This document shows positions 9,652 through 18,299 of a DNA stretch of 64,000 nucleotides, in pieces. The translations under genes were made by a program, and so were the position numbers. Source of the stretch: Chryseobacterium aureum. Lineage in GTDB: Bacteria; Bacteroidota; Bacteroidia; Flavobacteriales; Weeksellaceae. The stretch is taken from contig NZ_CP034661.1 in NCBI RefSeq assembly GCF_003971235.1, positions 1,674,001 through 1,738,000 on the forward strand, in the 5' to 3' direction. How positions within the stretch are numbered: position 1 is the first letter of the stretch; each line of letters starts with the position of its first letter. The notes under the pieces are model-generated. The model saw only the letters and a list, made by a program, of their open reading frames with translations. It was not told where the DNA came from and searched no databases.

Positions 9652-9659
9652 CAAAGATA
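9652..9659 (-). promoter_or_regulatory. Promoter -7 element for the Crp-type regulator
   Basis: TATCTTTG on the minus strand is an exact match to the Bacteroidota TAnnTTTG element and predicts a transcript start near 9646. It rules out the TTG start at 9664. Confidence 0.55.
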
Positions 9660-9711
9660 CACAATGATCAGTACGGATTATAGCTTTACAGTATTTCAGG
9701 CGATCATAAAA

Positions 9712-11199
9712 TTATTGGGTTTCAATTTCCACAATCTTTTTTCCTTCTTCTCCAAGATAATGAAGCACCAGTTTTTCATAGACTTTGTAACCGTCGTCAA
9801 TATTGGTAAAAATGATAATTCCCTTTCCTGAATCAGGCAGTATAATGGCAATACACCTTGTCCCCTTATCTGCTCCGCCATGTGATAAAGCATACTTATC
9901 ATTTCCCAGATCATAAATTTCAAACCCCAGCCCGAAATACTTATTTTCTTTCACTTTTACCTGTTTTCTTATCATTTCCCGGAATACCTCAGATTTCAGA
10001 TTTTTTCCTTTCATGACACTGACCATAAAATTTCCATAATCTTCTATTGTAGTATGCAGATCATCTGCGGCATTGGGTGCTGTATTTTTTTCTATTGGGT
10101 AAGCTTCCTTCTTGTCATTATATCCTGTTACAAATCTTGATTCATCGGTATTCTGATCCCAGATATAGTTCGTATCTTTCATTCTCAGAGGCTGAAAAAT
10201 AAGTTCTTTTGCCAGCTGATCCAGTGATTTTCCAAACTTTTTTTCGAGCGCCTTCCGAAGATATTCAAATCCTTCTCCTGAATATTGATATTTTGTACCG
10301 GGATCAAACTGGAAGTTCAGCTTTTTGTCAGCATTCATCCATCTCCAGTTGGGAAAACCGGTTTGGTGGCTCAGAATCATTCTGGTTGTGAGTTTTTTAT
10401 GTCTCGGATCGCTGATGAGGTCAGGATCTGTCCAATAAGCATCTAAAGGTTCATCCAGTTTCCATTTTCCCAAACTTACCAAATGTAAGGCTACCATTGC
10501 TGTAACCGGCTTAGTGAGAGAAGCTACATTAAAACAGGCATTACGTGGAGCCGAAAATCCTTTTTTCGTTTCCCCAAAAACTTTTACCTGCTGCAGTTTT
10601 CCTCCTTCAATAATTCCTAATCCCAGCGCAGGTATATTATTTTCGTTCAGCCAGCTCTGCATCGACTGATCATTGTCAAACATAGTTTCATGATCGGTGG
10701 TCTGTTTCGGGTGATGATCAAAACTCAATGAATTTTTAAGCTTCCACTGATTATTTTCCAGCAACCACAAGTGGGTAAATTTTGCCTCACCAACTAATTT
10801 TTCAGCTTGATTTTCTATCTTTTCATAAAACAGATGATCACCATTCTGAATGGCTGCATATATTTTACCATCTTTATACATGGGATAAATCTCAGTACTT
10901 TTATTGACCAAAACTCTTTTTAGCTGATAGGTTTCCGGGGATTTGCATAATCCGTTCTTAAAATCGGTGATGAATTTTTCTTTCTCCTCAAAGCCGCCTT
11001 TATCGTGATAAAATTCAAATCTGTTGCTTAGCATGCTTTCCATCAGGCTGATGTTACAGGTATTGTAACCTCCTGAAAAAAACAGACTGTCTTTTGATAG
11101 AATTGTTGTATAAAGCGGATCTGTATTTTTGATTTGTGCGTGGGCTGTGCTAAAGAATATAGCAGAGAAATAAATGAAAATAGGGGTAAGCTTTGTCAT
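9712..11199 (-). CDS. Secreted beta-lactamase-family serine hydrolase with N-terminal DUF4440-like domain
   Basis: A 495-residue exported protein with a signal peptide ending at AHAQ. Residues 30-160 look like a SnoaL/DUF4440 nuclear-transport-factor-2 fold (NRFEFYHDKGGFEEKEKFITDF, HLWLLENNQWKL). Residues 175-495 form a class C beta-lactamase/D-alanyl-D-alanine carboxypeptidase-like domain with SLTK (Ser227, Lys230), a YSG motif in KYQYSGEGF, and SHGG near the C-terminus. Such proteins act as esterases, peptidases or D-amino-acid amidases in the periplasm; true beta-lactamase activity is not implied. It is an independent unit. Confidence 0.75.
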   Translation of the reverse strand: MTKLTPIFIYFSAIFFSTAHAQIKNTDPLYTTILSKDSLFFSGGYNTCNISLMESMLSNRFEFYHDKGGFEEKEKFITDFKNGLCKSPETYQLKRVLVNKSTEIYPMYKDGKIYAAIQNGDHLFYEKIENQAEKLVGEAKFTHLWLLENNQWKLKNSLSFDHHPKQTTDHETMFDNDQSMQSWLNENNIPALGLGIIEGGKLQQVKVFGETKKGFSAPRNACFNVASLTKPVTAMVALHLVSLGKWKLDEPLDAYWTDPDLISDPRHKKLTTRMILSHQTGFPNWRWMNADKKLNFQFDPGTKYQYSGEGFEYLRKALEKKFGKSLDQLAKELIFQPLRMKDTNYIWDQNTDESRFVTGYNDKKEAYPIEKNTAPNAADDLHTTIEDYGNFMVSVMKGKNLKSEVFREMIRKQVKVKENKYFGLGFEIYDLGNDKYALSHGGADKGTRCIAIILPDSGKGIIIFTNIDDGYKVYEKLVLHYLGEEGKKIVEIETQ

Positions 11200-11286
11200 G
11201 GTTTTTTTTTTGACAAAGATTGTATTTCCAGTTGTTTTTTAATTAAAAATGAACCCGACAAAGACCCGACAATATGATGACAGGCT

Positions 11287-11859
11287 TTATATCATGCTGA
11301 ATTTCAGTTTGAAATAGAGTTTTTTATTTCTGTCAATTTCAGCTGCATTTCTAAGAATGATAAAAATATTGGAGAGGACAATCAGGATCATAAGAATCAG
11401 TGTAAACTGTTTTCCAAACTTTAAAAAGATTCCCAGCATAAATACAATGGGTGCCATCACAGTCCATATCATCTGAACGGAAATAATCTGTCTTGCCAGA
11501 GTATTCTGCTGTTTCATGGTAAACATCAGGATCAGCGGAACGAAAATATTCAGCGGAGGCAGAAGGGTAAACAGTAATGATGAAAGATTGATAATTTTAA
11601 TATAAGAATAGTTGATGGGAACTGACTGTTCTTCTGCTGATGCCTGAACCTCATCTGTTTCCGGAGTGATTTGCGGGATCTCTTCCAGCAAGGCATTCTC
11701 CTCTACTTCCAATGTCATCGCCAGAACTTTGCGTGTATGTCCTTTGGGCTCTGTTCCTGCTTCTATCCTTTGAATGGTTCTTACAGAAATCTTTGATTTT
11801 TCTGATAACTCTTCCTGAGTCAGATTCTTTTGTTCTCTTATGGCTTTTAGCTTGGACAT
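11287..11859 (-). CDS. XRE-type DNA-binding protein with membrane-spanning C-terminus
   Basis: The first 60 residues form an HTH_3 domain (LKAIREQKNLTQEELSEKSKISVRTIQRIEAG). A linker of acidic and polar residues follows, then about three hydrophobic segments (INLSSLLFTLLPPLNIFVPL, MIWTVMAPIVFMLGIFLKF, LILMILIVLSNIFIILR). It is therefore a probable membrane-anchored transcription factor of 190 residues. The frame is open to 11922, but a TACATTTG -7 element at 11898-11905 lies inside that extension, so the ATG at 11859 is chosen. The signal sensed and the target genes are unknown. Confidence 0.7.
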   Translation of the reverse strand: MSKLKAIREQKNLTQEELSEKSKISVRTIQRIEAGTEPKGHTRKVLAMTLEVEENALLEEIPQITPETDEVQASAEEQSVPINYSYIKIINLSSLLFTLLPPLNIFVPLILMFTMKQQNTLARQIISVQMIWTVMAPIVFMLGIFLKFGKQFTLILMILIVLSNIFIILRNAAEIDRNKKLYFKLKFSMI

Positions 11860-11897
11860 ACTACTGGGTAAAATATTTCTCTTTTGATTGCTGAAGA

Positions 11898-11905
11898 CAA
11901 ATGTA
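11898..11905 (-). promoter_or_regulatory. Promoter -7 element for the XRE membrane regulator
   Basis: TACATTTG on the minus strand fits the TAnnTTTG consensus and lies about 40 bp upstream of the chosen start at 11859. Confidence 0.5.
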
Positions 11906-12002
11906 TACATCTTTTTCAACATGATAAAGGGCTTACACGTGTTAATCCGGAAACAGGAAGGAATTTTGAAATTGCAAAAGCCTCTTTATATACAAAAAGA
12001 AA

Positions 12003-12031
12003 AAATGGATCAATCAATGATCAATCCATTT
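12003..12031 (-). terminator. Terminator for the P47-like gene pair
   Basis: AAATGGAT (12003-12010) pairs with ATCCATTT (12024-12031). On the minus strand the stem is followed by a T-rich run (TTTTTCTTTTT). Confidence 0.65.
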
Positions 12032-12069
12032 ATAACCGTTTGATGTATGTAATTAAGTAACAAATTATG

Positions 12070-13359
12070 CTATACCTGAGGGTCAACATACAGAATCAGA
12101 TCGCCCGGAAGTGTAACCCCTGTTAAAGGAGCAATACTAGCCGCAGGCCAATTGAAAGAAGTGGAGGCACTTCCGATATTGGCTCCTACCTGAGACATGC
12201 TGATATTAAATTTAAGCTGGGTGACCACTATAGGCACCACAATAGCGACAACAGCAGCCACACAGGCCCCTAAGGTGCCGAATGTTGCAATAATAAGTGC
12301 GCCGACAATAGCCCAGCCTCCGGGGCTCAGTGCAGCAGAACCGCTTCCGGACGGAGCATCAACCCCAAACGAGATCGTTTGCCCGGATAAGGTAGGCGTC
12401 AGATAAATATGTCCGCTCACATTAATCCATATGAGACTGGAAAAAGCGGAGATGGGATAGCCTACCGCTCCGTAATCAGACTGTATCTGTCCACTGTTGT
12501 TTACGTAATTGTTCATACTCGTTAATTTAGGATTGTATTCACCATCCAGCTTTACAGAGGTATTGAGGCTTACGGTGTAGGGTGTGCTTGAGTTTCCCGT
12601 TACTGTAAATGAACCCGCTGTTGTATTTAGCTGTGTTGCCAGTACAGGCAAAAGCATATTATTAAGAATACAGCGGTTAGAGATATAAAGCGCTGCACTC
12701 TGATCAGAAGGTAAAAGAGCTGGCCCTCCGGCAAAGTTGAGTGTACCGGGAGATCCCGTACTTGTATTGGCTACCAGAGCCAGAATATTGGAGGAAGCAT
12801 CAGATGTATTAGGCTGGGTAGCAAAATACACATTGCCTGTAGGCAACACAGCGGCCGGAACTCCTTCCATATTTACTGTTCCCAGATAATAGGAGCCTCC
12901 AGTATATACATCTTGCAGATAATACTGAATAATTCCATTGAGAATAGCTACCCAGCCTTGCGGAGGCTGTATACTTACCGTGTACGTGGCCAGCGCACTG
13001 GCAAGATCCAGATACAGTCTTACAGCACTGGTACCATCCAAAGTAATGCTCACATATGAAAGATTGGAAACAATCAGGAGCGTACTACCCGGCGGAATTG
13101 TATGGGATTCCCCGGATGAAGTAAGAGTTCCGCTTATAGGAACTTCTATTGAAGCCATAGAATTTGTTCCTGAGCTTTGTGAAGGGTTAAGGTTGGCTGT
13201 AGGTACACCGAAAGTTCCGTCGAAGGTTATTCCGGATAATGTTACATTGGCACTGCTGGGAAAAAGATTATCGTTATAAGCGACTTGAATGAGTTCATTA
13301 AGCAATGTCTGTGTTGCTACTGCTACAAGGTCCCATCCCTGGGTCATTACTGTTGCCAT
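12070..13359 (-). CDS. Possible P47/TULIP-superfamily lipid-binding protein
   Basis: A 429-residue protein without a signal peptide, low in charge and rich in Ser, Thr, Gly and Ala. The N-terminal TQGWDLVAVATQTLLNELI resembles the GWD-V...N opening of P47/OrfX proteins of clostridial toxin clusters, and ALYISNRCILNNMLLPVL resembles the LISN...L..VLLP block of the same family, which adopts a tubular lipid-binding (TULIP) fold. A hydrophobic glycine/alanine stretch at residues 345-385 (WAIVGALIIATFGTLGACVA) could insert into a membrane or bind lipid. It is preceded by a 112-codon gene ending 4 bp upstream, so the two form an operon closed by a hairpin terminator. The assignment rests on remembered motif resemblance and is tentative. 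Confidence 0.5.
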   Translation of the reverse strand: MATVMTQGWDLVAVATQTLLNELIQVAYNDNLFPSSANVTLSGITFDGTFGVPTANLNPSQSSGTNSMASIEVPISGTLTSSGESHTIPPGSTLLIVSNLSYVSITLDGTSAVRLYLDLASALATYTVSIQPPQGWVAILNGIIQYYLQDVYTGGSYYLGTVNMEGVPAAVLPTGNVYFATQPNTSDASSNILALVANTSTGSPGTLNFAGGPALLPSDQSAALYISNRCILNNMLLPVLATQLNTTAGSFTVTGNSSTPYTVSLNTSVKLDGEYNPKLTSMNNYVNNSGQIQSDYGAVGYPISAFSSLIWINVSGHIYLTPTLSGQTISFGVDAPSGSGSAALSPGGWAIVGALIIATFGTLGACVAAVVAIVVPIVVTQLKFNISMSQVGANIGSASTSFNWPAASIAPLTGVTLPGDLILYVDPQV

Positions 13360-13363
13360 ATCT

Positions 13364-13702
13364 TTATTTTTTTAATGTGGTTACTAATAAATCAGAAGCA
13401 TTCTTAATCATTTGAATGATATCCTGTGGAATTCCCATATTGGCACTTTCCATAGCCTGAACGGGATTTTCTATGTATTTTTGGCCATTTTCCGGTGATT
13501 TTGCGATCCATTCGATAATGCTGTTCTCGTAGGGCATGAGGGCAATGTATGCCTGCCTCACTTTTTCATTAACCGCCTGGTCATGAGTGAACTCTGATGA
13601 TGCCAGTGAAGAAAAGCCCTTATTGGCATGAAAGGTTACCTCATAAGATTTTCCGTTTTCGGTACATTGAAATGATGTTTCGTTTAAAGTGTGTGTGTCC
13701 AT
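13364..13702 (-). CDS. Small acidic protein cotranscribed with the P47-like gene
   Basis: A 112-residue soluble protein with no signal peptide, starting MDTHTLNETSFQCTENGKSY. The first half reads as beta strands (KSYEVTFHANKGF), the second as helices (DIIQMIKNASDLLVTTLKK). I do not recognise the family. Its stop codon lies 4 bp before the start of the 429-residue P47-like protein, so a joint role such as chaperone or partner subunit is likely but unproven. Confidence 0.6.
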   Translation of the reverse strand: MDTHTLNETSFQCTENGKSYEVTFHANKGFSSLASSEFTHDQAVNEKVRQAYIALMPYENSIIEWIAKSPENGQKYIENPVQAMESANMGIPQDIIQMIKNASDLLVTTLKK

Positions 13703-14053
13703 GTGATTTGATTCTAATTGTTGCCTACTCTGTAAGGTTTTCGGCTTTCCCTGTTTACTCCGGTAATCTGATAGGAAGCAGCTTAAAAGTCTTTTATTCT
13801 GCAGTCAGCAAAGTCTTCTTTTCCAGATTTCCCAATCCAAAGTAACGAACAAAACCACCGGAATTTTACAGTATAAACAACCAAAAAAACCATTCCGTAC
13901 AAATACTTGCACAGAGCGACTACCCATATAATTTTATGATTGACGGAACAAGACCAATTGAAAACATGAAAATAAACAACACAGGACAATTGATTCCTTC
14001 AGACCGGCCTGTAAATTTTCTATCTTTGCACAGAACAATAACAGTACTCCTAA
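13703..14053. other. Divergent intergenic region between P47-like pair and broken LysE gene
   Basis: About 350 bp that must hold the minus-strand promoter of the P47-like pair and the plus-strand promoter of the LysE gene (a -7 element at 14021-14028). Short open frames here lack family resemblance and I do not call them genes. Confidence 0.5.
14021..14028 (+). promoter_or_regulatory. Promoter -7 element upstream of the LysE-family gene
   Basis: TATCTTTG, an exact TAnnTTTG match, lies 25 bp upstream of the LysE ATG. The closest TTG upstream is 28 bp away, longer than the usual spacer. Confidence 0.5.
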
Positions 14054-14689
14054 ATGATTCCATTTCACGAACTTCTGTTTTTCATTATGGCCGCGCTCAT
14101 TTTGGTCATCAGCCCGGGCCCTAATATGATTTATCTGATCTCAAAGTCTATAACACAGGGAAAAAAGTCCGGGTTAATTTCGTTAGCCGGAGTAATGTGC
14201 GGATTTTTATTCCATATCATCATGGTTTCTTTTGGTCTCACAGCCATTTTATAAGCGGTTCCAATTGCTTATACCATTCTTAAAACACTGGGAACGGTTT
14301 ATCTTTTATATCTGGCTTATCAGGCGGTAAAACCCAACAGCAGAAATATCTTTGATGTTGATAAAAATGCTGCTCATGACAGCCCGGGAAAGCTTTTCAC
14401 CATTGGTTTTTTAACCAATGTATTAAATCTTAAAGTGGCGGTATTTTACCTGTCTTTCTTTCCTCAGTTCATCAAACCTGAGTATGGTTCTGTATTCACA
14501 CAGAGTTTTGAACTCGGGATCATTCAGGTTCTGATCAGCTTCAGCATCAACTTTGTCATTGTATTAACTGCTTCAAGAGTGGCATTGTTTTTCTCTGATA
14601 ATCCGGTCTGGCTCAAAGTTCAGAAATGGTTTATGGCCAGCATCTTAACTTATTTAGCGATAAAAATGGCCTTTTCAAAAGCAAAATAA
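14054..14689 (+). pseudogene. LysE/RhtB-family amino-acid exporter interrupted by an in-frame TAA
   Basis: The frame starts MIPFHELLFFIMAALILVISPGPN, the characteristic N-terminus of LysE/RhtB exporters with the SPGPN motif, and runs in one frame to 14689. The only interruption is a TAA at 14252-14254 (codon 67). Downstream residues (AVPIAYTILKTLGTVYLLYLAYQAV, then FLTNVLNLKVAVFYLSFFPQF) are exactly the continuation expected for the family, and the total of 211 codons is the normal length. No frameshift is needed: a single base change restores the gene. So this is either a recent nonsense mutation or a sequencing error; an intact protein would be an inner-membrane exporter of amino acids or homoserine-like compounds. 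Confidence 0.85.
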
Positions 14690-14877
14690 ATCCGGAACAG
14701 GTTTCTTTCTGTTCCGGATTCTAATGTATATTCATATAAAACGTAATGTAAGGGGACCGTTATGATATGTTTTGCAAATTTGAGCGAAATCTCTGGACTG
14801 CGAAACCGTGAAAATACCTAATTTTATCATTGCGTATTTTCTCTTACTTTCTTTAAATACAAACCGGATGCTGACAG

Positions 14878-15741
14878 ATGAAACAGATTATTCCAACCTA
14901 TGATTTACACGGTATTACCCATCACAAATTCCATGTCAGAAGAATGGATAAAAGGACTCAGAATGCTGAGGATATCCTCATGGACAAAGGAATACACCGG
15001 GACAGTCATTATATTTTCACCTGCATGGAAAGCGGGCATGTGAGAATGATGGTTGATTTTAAAACTGTTGAAGCCAAAGATTCCACGATCTTCTGTGTAC
15101 TGCCGGGGCAGGTTCATCAGGGACTTTTCATGAAAGAGGTCTGCGGATGGTTTGTAGCGGTAAAGGCAGAACTTGTTCCGGATCCGGTACGTTCGTTTTT
15201 TGATGAATCTCTGGGCGAAATACAGCCGCTTTCTATGGATAAAAAACGGGTCAGAAAGATCAATGCAGCGGCCGGTTTACTTCATGATTCCTATACCAGC
15301 GAAATGCTTTCCAGTAAAGAAGGCTTTCTGGTTGTTCAGTCATTGCTTAATGCTTTTCTGGGAATGTTTGTCCTGATGTATTCTCAAAATACGATTTCCG
15401 GTGCCTCGGAAGAAAGCCGGGCCTTACAACTGTCAAGAGCATTCAGGATTTTGGTTCGAAAAGATTTTAAAACCATGAAAAGTCCATCTGAATATGCAGA
15501 AGCCCTGCATATTACGAGAGGATATTTAACGGAAACTGTTCGTGAAGCTACCGGAAAACCTGCACAGCACTGGATTCATCAGGAAATTCTAATAGAAGCC
15601 AAGAGGCTTCTCGTCTTTACCAATCTGAGTGTAAAAGAGGTGGCATATGAACTGGGATATAGTGATCACACGTATTTCAGCCGTTTATTTTCCAAACTGG
15701 AAGACCAGTCTCCGTCAGAATTCAGAAATCGGCATCAATAG
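14878..15741 (+). CDS. AraC family transcriptional regulator
   Basis: A 287-residue protein with an N-terminal cupin-like sensor domain (DSTIFCVLPGQVHQGLF) and a C-terminal double helix-turn-helix (ALHITRGYLTETVREATGKPAQHWIH, then VKEVAYELGYSDHTYFSRLFSK). The siderophore-interacting-protein gene follows 89 bp downstream in the same direction; AraC regulators next to SIP genes often control iron or flavin-reductase functions, so it may regulate that neighbour. The effector is unknown. Confidence 0.85.
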   Translation: MKQIIPTYDLHGITHHKFHVRRMDKRTQNAEDILMDKGIHRDSHYIFTCMESGHVRMMVDFKTVEAKDSTIFCVLPGQVHQGLFMKEVCGWFVAVKAELVPDPVRSFFDESLGEIQPLSMDKKRVRKINAAAGLLHDSYTSEMLSSKEGFLVVQSLLNAFLGMFVLMYSQNTISGASEESRALQLSRAFRILVRKDFKTMKSPSEYAEALHITRGYLTETVREATGKPAQHWIHQEILIEAKRLLVFTNLSVKEVAYELGYSDHTYFSRLFSKLEDQSPSEFRNRHQ

Positions 15742-15830
15742 ACATCTAACCACGAATAGTCCAATTAATTCCCCGAAACCGCTATCGGTATTTTCCGATT
15801 TTGCAACGTCCTTTGCAATAAAAATCAATT

Positions 15831-16553
15831 ATGCCAAGCCTTCCAAAATGGATCAATGACACAGTAGAAAATGTTTGGTCCTCAAAATTTAAAGAATGTA
15901 CCGTCAGTCATATAGAAAAAATCACAGACGACCTTTGCCGCATACGTTTTGAAACGGATTTACAGGATGTTTCTTACGAACCCGCCTATGCCATAGGAAT
16001 AAGAATCAACGACCGTGATTTCCGCAATTATTCTCCTTTCAGTTTCAACAGGGAAGCCGGAACGTTTGATGTTTTATTTCATCTTCACGATGCTTCATCA
16101 GCCGGAAGCCATTTTATAGCTCAGGTTGCAAAAGGGGATTCTATTAAGGTATTAATGCCTAGGGGGAAACAATTCTTTGTTCCTGATGCTAAAATTCATT
16201 TCTCTGTGGGAGATGAGACTTCTTTGGGAAGTTCACTTTCCATCAAAGAAGCAGTAGAAGAATCCGGTTCTTTATTCATTTGCCTTCATGAATTAGAGGA
16301 AGCTTCTGCTCTTGAAAGACTTAATTTATATGGCTATCACTGTCCTAAAAACAATACCATGAGAATGATTGAAGCTTTGAATGATTTTCTGCAAGAAGAA
16401 AAAGAAACCATCTATGATAATGAAGTCATTTTTTATCTCACCGGAAATGGGGAACGGATGTCATTAATCCGGAAATTCCTTAAGGCAAGAGGGGTTTCTC
16501 CCAAATGTATAAAATCACAGGCCTATTGGATTGAGGGTAAAAAGGGACTGTAA
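15831..16553 (+). CDS. Siderophore-interacting FAD-dependent ferric reductase family protein
   Basis: A 240-residue protein with the SIP layout: an FAD-binding barrel containing FRNYSPFSFN (the R-x-Y-S/T-P flavin motif) and VLFHLHDASSAGSHFIAQVAKGDSIKV, then a NAD(P)H-binding C-terminal half ending in CIKSQAYWIEGKKGL, where the YW-GK ending is diagnostic of the family. Such cytoplasmic enzymes reduce Fe(III)-siderophores to release iron. It lies downstream of an AraC regulator and ends before a hairpin shared with a convergent gene. Confidence 0.75.
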   Translation: MPSLPKWINDTVENVWSSKFKECTVSHIEKITDDLCRIRFETDLQDVSYEPAYAIGIRINDRDFRNYSPFSFNREAGTFDVLFHLHDASSAGSHFIAQVAKGDSIKVLMPRGKQFFVPDAKIHFSVGDETSLGSSLSIKEAVEESGSLFICLHELEEASALERLNLYGYHCPKNNTMRMIEALNDFLQEEKETIYDNEVIFYLTGNGERMSLIRKFLKARGVSPKCIKSQAYWIEGKKGL

Positions 16554-16582
16554 AACAGACAAACCGAAATATTTGACTTTAA

Positions 16583-16633
16583 TAATGAAACTTTATCTGA
16601 TCATACAATTATTACCGGATAAAGTTTTCATTA
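16583..16633. terminator. Hairpin between convergent SIP and quinone-reductase genes
   Basis: TAATGAAACTTTATC pairs with GATAAAGTTTTCATTA, with one bulged T and a ~20-nt loop. It is placed to stop transcription from both sides. Confidence 0.55.
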
Positions 16634-16647
16634 CTGTACATACGTAT

Positions 16648-17226
16648 TTATTTCAGTTTCTTTCCTAATTCCTTCGCTTTGTTCAGCCACTGATGCCGCT
16701 GCTCATCTTTAGAATTCCTGATAATTCCGATATAAGTTACCTTTACTGGCTTTACGCCGCAGTACTCAAGTATGGATTTTCTAAGCTGGTTAACACTGGG
16801 CCTGCCAAAAAACAAACGATAATACCAGCCCGGCTGATCCAGTGTTGTAATGATACGGGCTGTTTTTCCTTTTAAAAGTTTGTCCCACCAGACAGAATTT
16901 TCCCGGTATTTATAAGCCATTCCCGGTAAAAAAAGACGATCTATGAATCCTTTCATCAGGGCAGGAAATCCACCCCACCAGACAGGATGCACCCAAACCA
17001 AATGATCTGCCCAACGGATAATCTCCCATGCTTTCATTAAATCTGGTTCAAGTTCCATTCTTTTCTGGTAGCCAAATTGTAAATTAGGATTAAAGTTCAG
17101 GTTACTTATGATAATTTCTTTTACCTCAGCTCCTGTTTCCACCGCTCCCAGACGGTATGCTTCCACAACTCCAACATTGAAGGAGTCTTGATTGGGATGT
17201 CCGTTGATAATGGCTATTTTTTTCAT
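16648..17226 (-). CDS. NAD(P)H-dependent flavodoxin-fold oxidoreductase (NQO/MdaB type)
   Basis: A 192-residue protein opening with KKIAIINGHPNQDSFN (flavodoxin-fold FMN/FAD phosphate-binding loop), with VWVHPVWWGGFPALMKGFIDRLFLPGMAY, the signature of NAD(P)H:quinone reductases of the NQO1 family. It would reduce quinones or azo/nitro compounds in the cytoplasm. Its ATG overlaps the TGA of the upstream Rossmann-fold gene by 4 bp, so the two are translationally coupled. Confidence 0.8.
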   Translation of the reverse strand: MKKIAIINGHPNQDSFNVGVVEAYRLGAVETGAEVKEIIISNLNFNPNLQFGYQKRMELEPDLMKAWEIIRWADHLVWVHPVWWGGFPALMKGFIDRLFLPGMAYKYRENSVWWDKLLKGKTARIITTLDQPGWYYRLFFGRPSVNQLRKSILEYCGVKPVKVTYIGIIRNSKDEQRHQWLNKAKELGKKLK

Positions 17227-18245
17227 GATGTAACGTTAATGTTGATAGAATCATAGGCATTAAGCTGTGCCATTAATGACAGCGGCTCATGCAGCTGATG
17301 GCTGAAATACACCTGATTTTTATGGGGATTCCTCAAGAGTTCTTCAGTGTGCAATACAGCGGACAAAGCGGTGAGCTCTGCCTGCCCTTTCAAACTTTGA
17401 AGACTCAGTTTCTTTTGTCCGGACTGATCATCAATTACAATTTCAAAAACAGCCTGATCTCCGTTTCCGCTTGATCCGAAAATCATTTTCCGTTCTTTTA
17501 ACGATAAAATATTGTAGATTCTGAGATATTGAAAGGATCCCAGCAGCCAGGTAATGAATTTTGAATTATACGTCATTTTCACACTCACATCAGAAATTCT
17601 TTCTACTTTGTTGAGAATATATAAATCCGGAACATCAAAATTATAGGCATTTCTTTTCCCGATTCCATAAGAAAAATTGAAGGATTCTGTATCTAAAAAA
17701 TGTCGGATAAAAACGGGTTTATCGTTCTTGTAATGAACAAAAGGAACCGCTACATTTTCTGCCATAAAGTGCGCCGAGCTCTCCCCTGCCAGATCTTTCA
17801 CAGAATAATAGACAAAGAGTTTTACTTCATTAATATCCCCTGAATCCGAAAGGGTATTGACCAAGCCCGGAACAATTCCGCCCATCCAGCCTGAACTGAA
17901 GACAATTCTACTGTTTACCGGCGCTTTTCGTGCAATGCTGTAAGCCTTTACCAATGCCGGAGTTGGTTTGGTAATATCCAGATAATCTATGTGATGATCA
18001 ATGGCAAAACGAAGGATATGATCGTCTTTATCATTCACTGAAAGAATAATGAGATGTATTTTTTTGTCAGAAATCACTTTAAAAGTGGAAGGATCTGTAA
18101 CATCAATCTTTATATGCTGATTTGATTTTCCTCCCTTTCTTCCTCCAATAAATACATTCAGATGAGGATTTCTTGATGTAAGGATGCGGGAAATGGTCTT
18201 TCCTACCAATCCGTTTCCTCCAATAATTAAAATATTTTGCTCCAT
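17223..18245 (-). CDS. Saccharopine-dehydrogenase-like NAD(P)-binding protein
   Basis: A 340-residue protein with an N-terminal Rossmann fold (NILIIGGNGLVGKTISRIL), a conserved GRKGGKS strand and the architecture of the saccharopine dehydrogenase/trans-enoyl reductase superfamily. The substrate is unknown; membership does not imply lysine metabolism. It is coupled by a 4-bp overlap to a flavodoxin-like oxidoreductase downstream and has its own promoter element upstream (18259-18266), so the Crp-type gene 54 bp upstream is probably a separate unit, though possibly its regulator. Confidence 0.65.
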   Translation of the reverse strand: MEQNILIIGGNGLVGKTISRILTSRNPHLNVFIGGRKGGKSNQHIKIDVTDPSTFKVISDKKIHLIILSVNDKDDHILRFAIDHHIDYLDITKPTPALVKAYSIARKAPVNSRIVFSSGWMGGIVPGLVNTLSDSGDINEVKLFVYYSVKDLAGESSAHFMAENVAVPFVHYKNDKPVFIRHFLDTESFNFSYGIGKRNAYNFDVPDLYILNKVERISDVSVKMTYNSKFITWLLGSFQYLRIYNILSLKERKMIFGSSGNGDQAVFEIVIDDQSGQKKLSLQSLKGQAELTALSAVLHTEELLRNPHKNQVYFSHQLHEPLSLMAQLNAYDSININVTS

Positions 18246-18258
18246 AAACTTTTTTTGA

Positions 18259-18266
18259 CAAAAGTA
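18259..18266 (-). promoter_or_regulatory. Promoter -7 element for the reductase pair
   Basis: TACTTTTG on the minus strand fits TAnnTTTG and lies 14 bp upstream of the ATG at 18245. Confidence 0.5.
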
Positions 18267-18299
18267 GAGCGCTGCTGCTTCAACGGGCAGGACAAATGT

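Noticed and set aside
9712..11199. Acquired beta-lactamase resistance gene
   Set aside because: The SxxK domain is fused to a DUF4440-like domain and lacks the class C YAN motif (has YSG); it is an ordinary periplasmic serine hydrolase.
13783..13989. Minus-strand 68-codon ORF upstream of the P47-like pair
   Set aside because: Unusual Trp/Cys/Phe-rich composition, no family resemblance, and it covers the promoter region of both neighbours.
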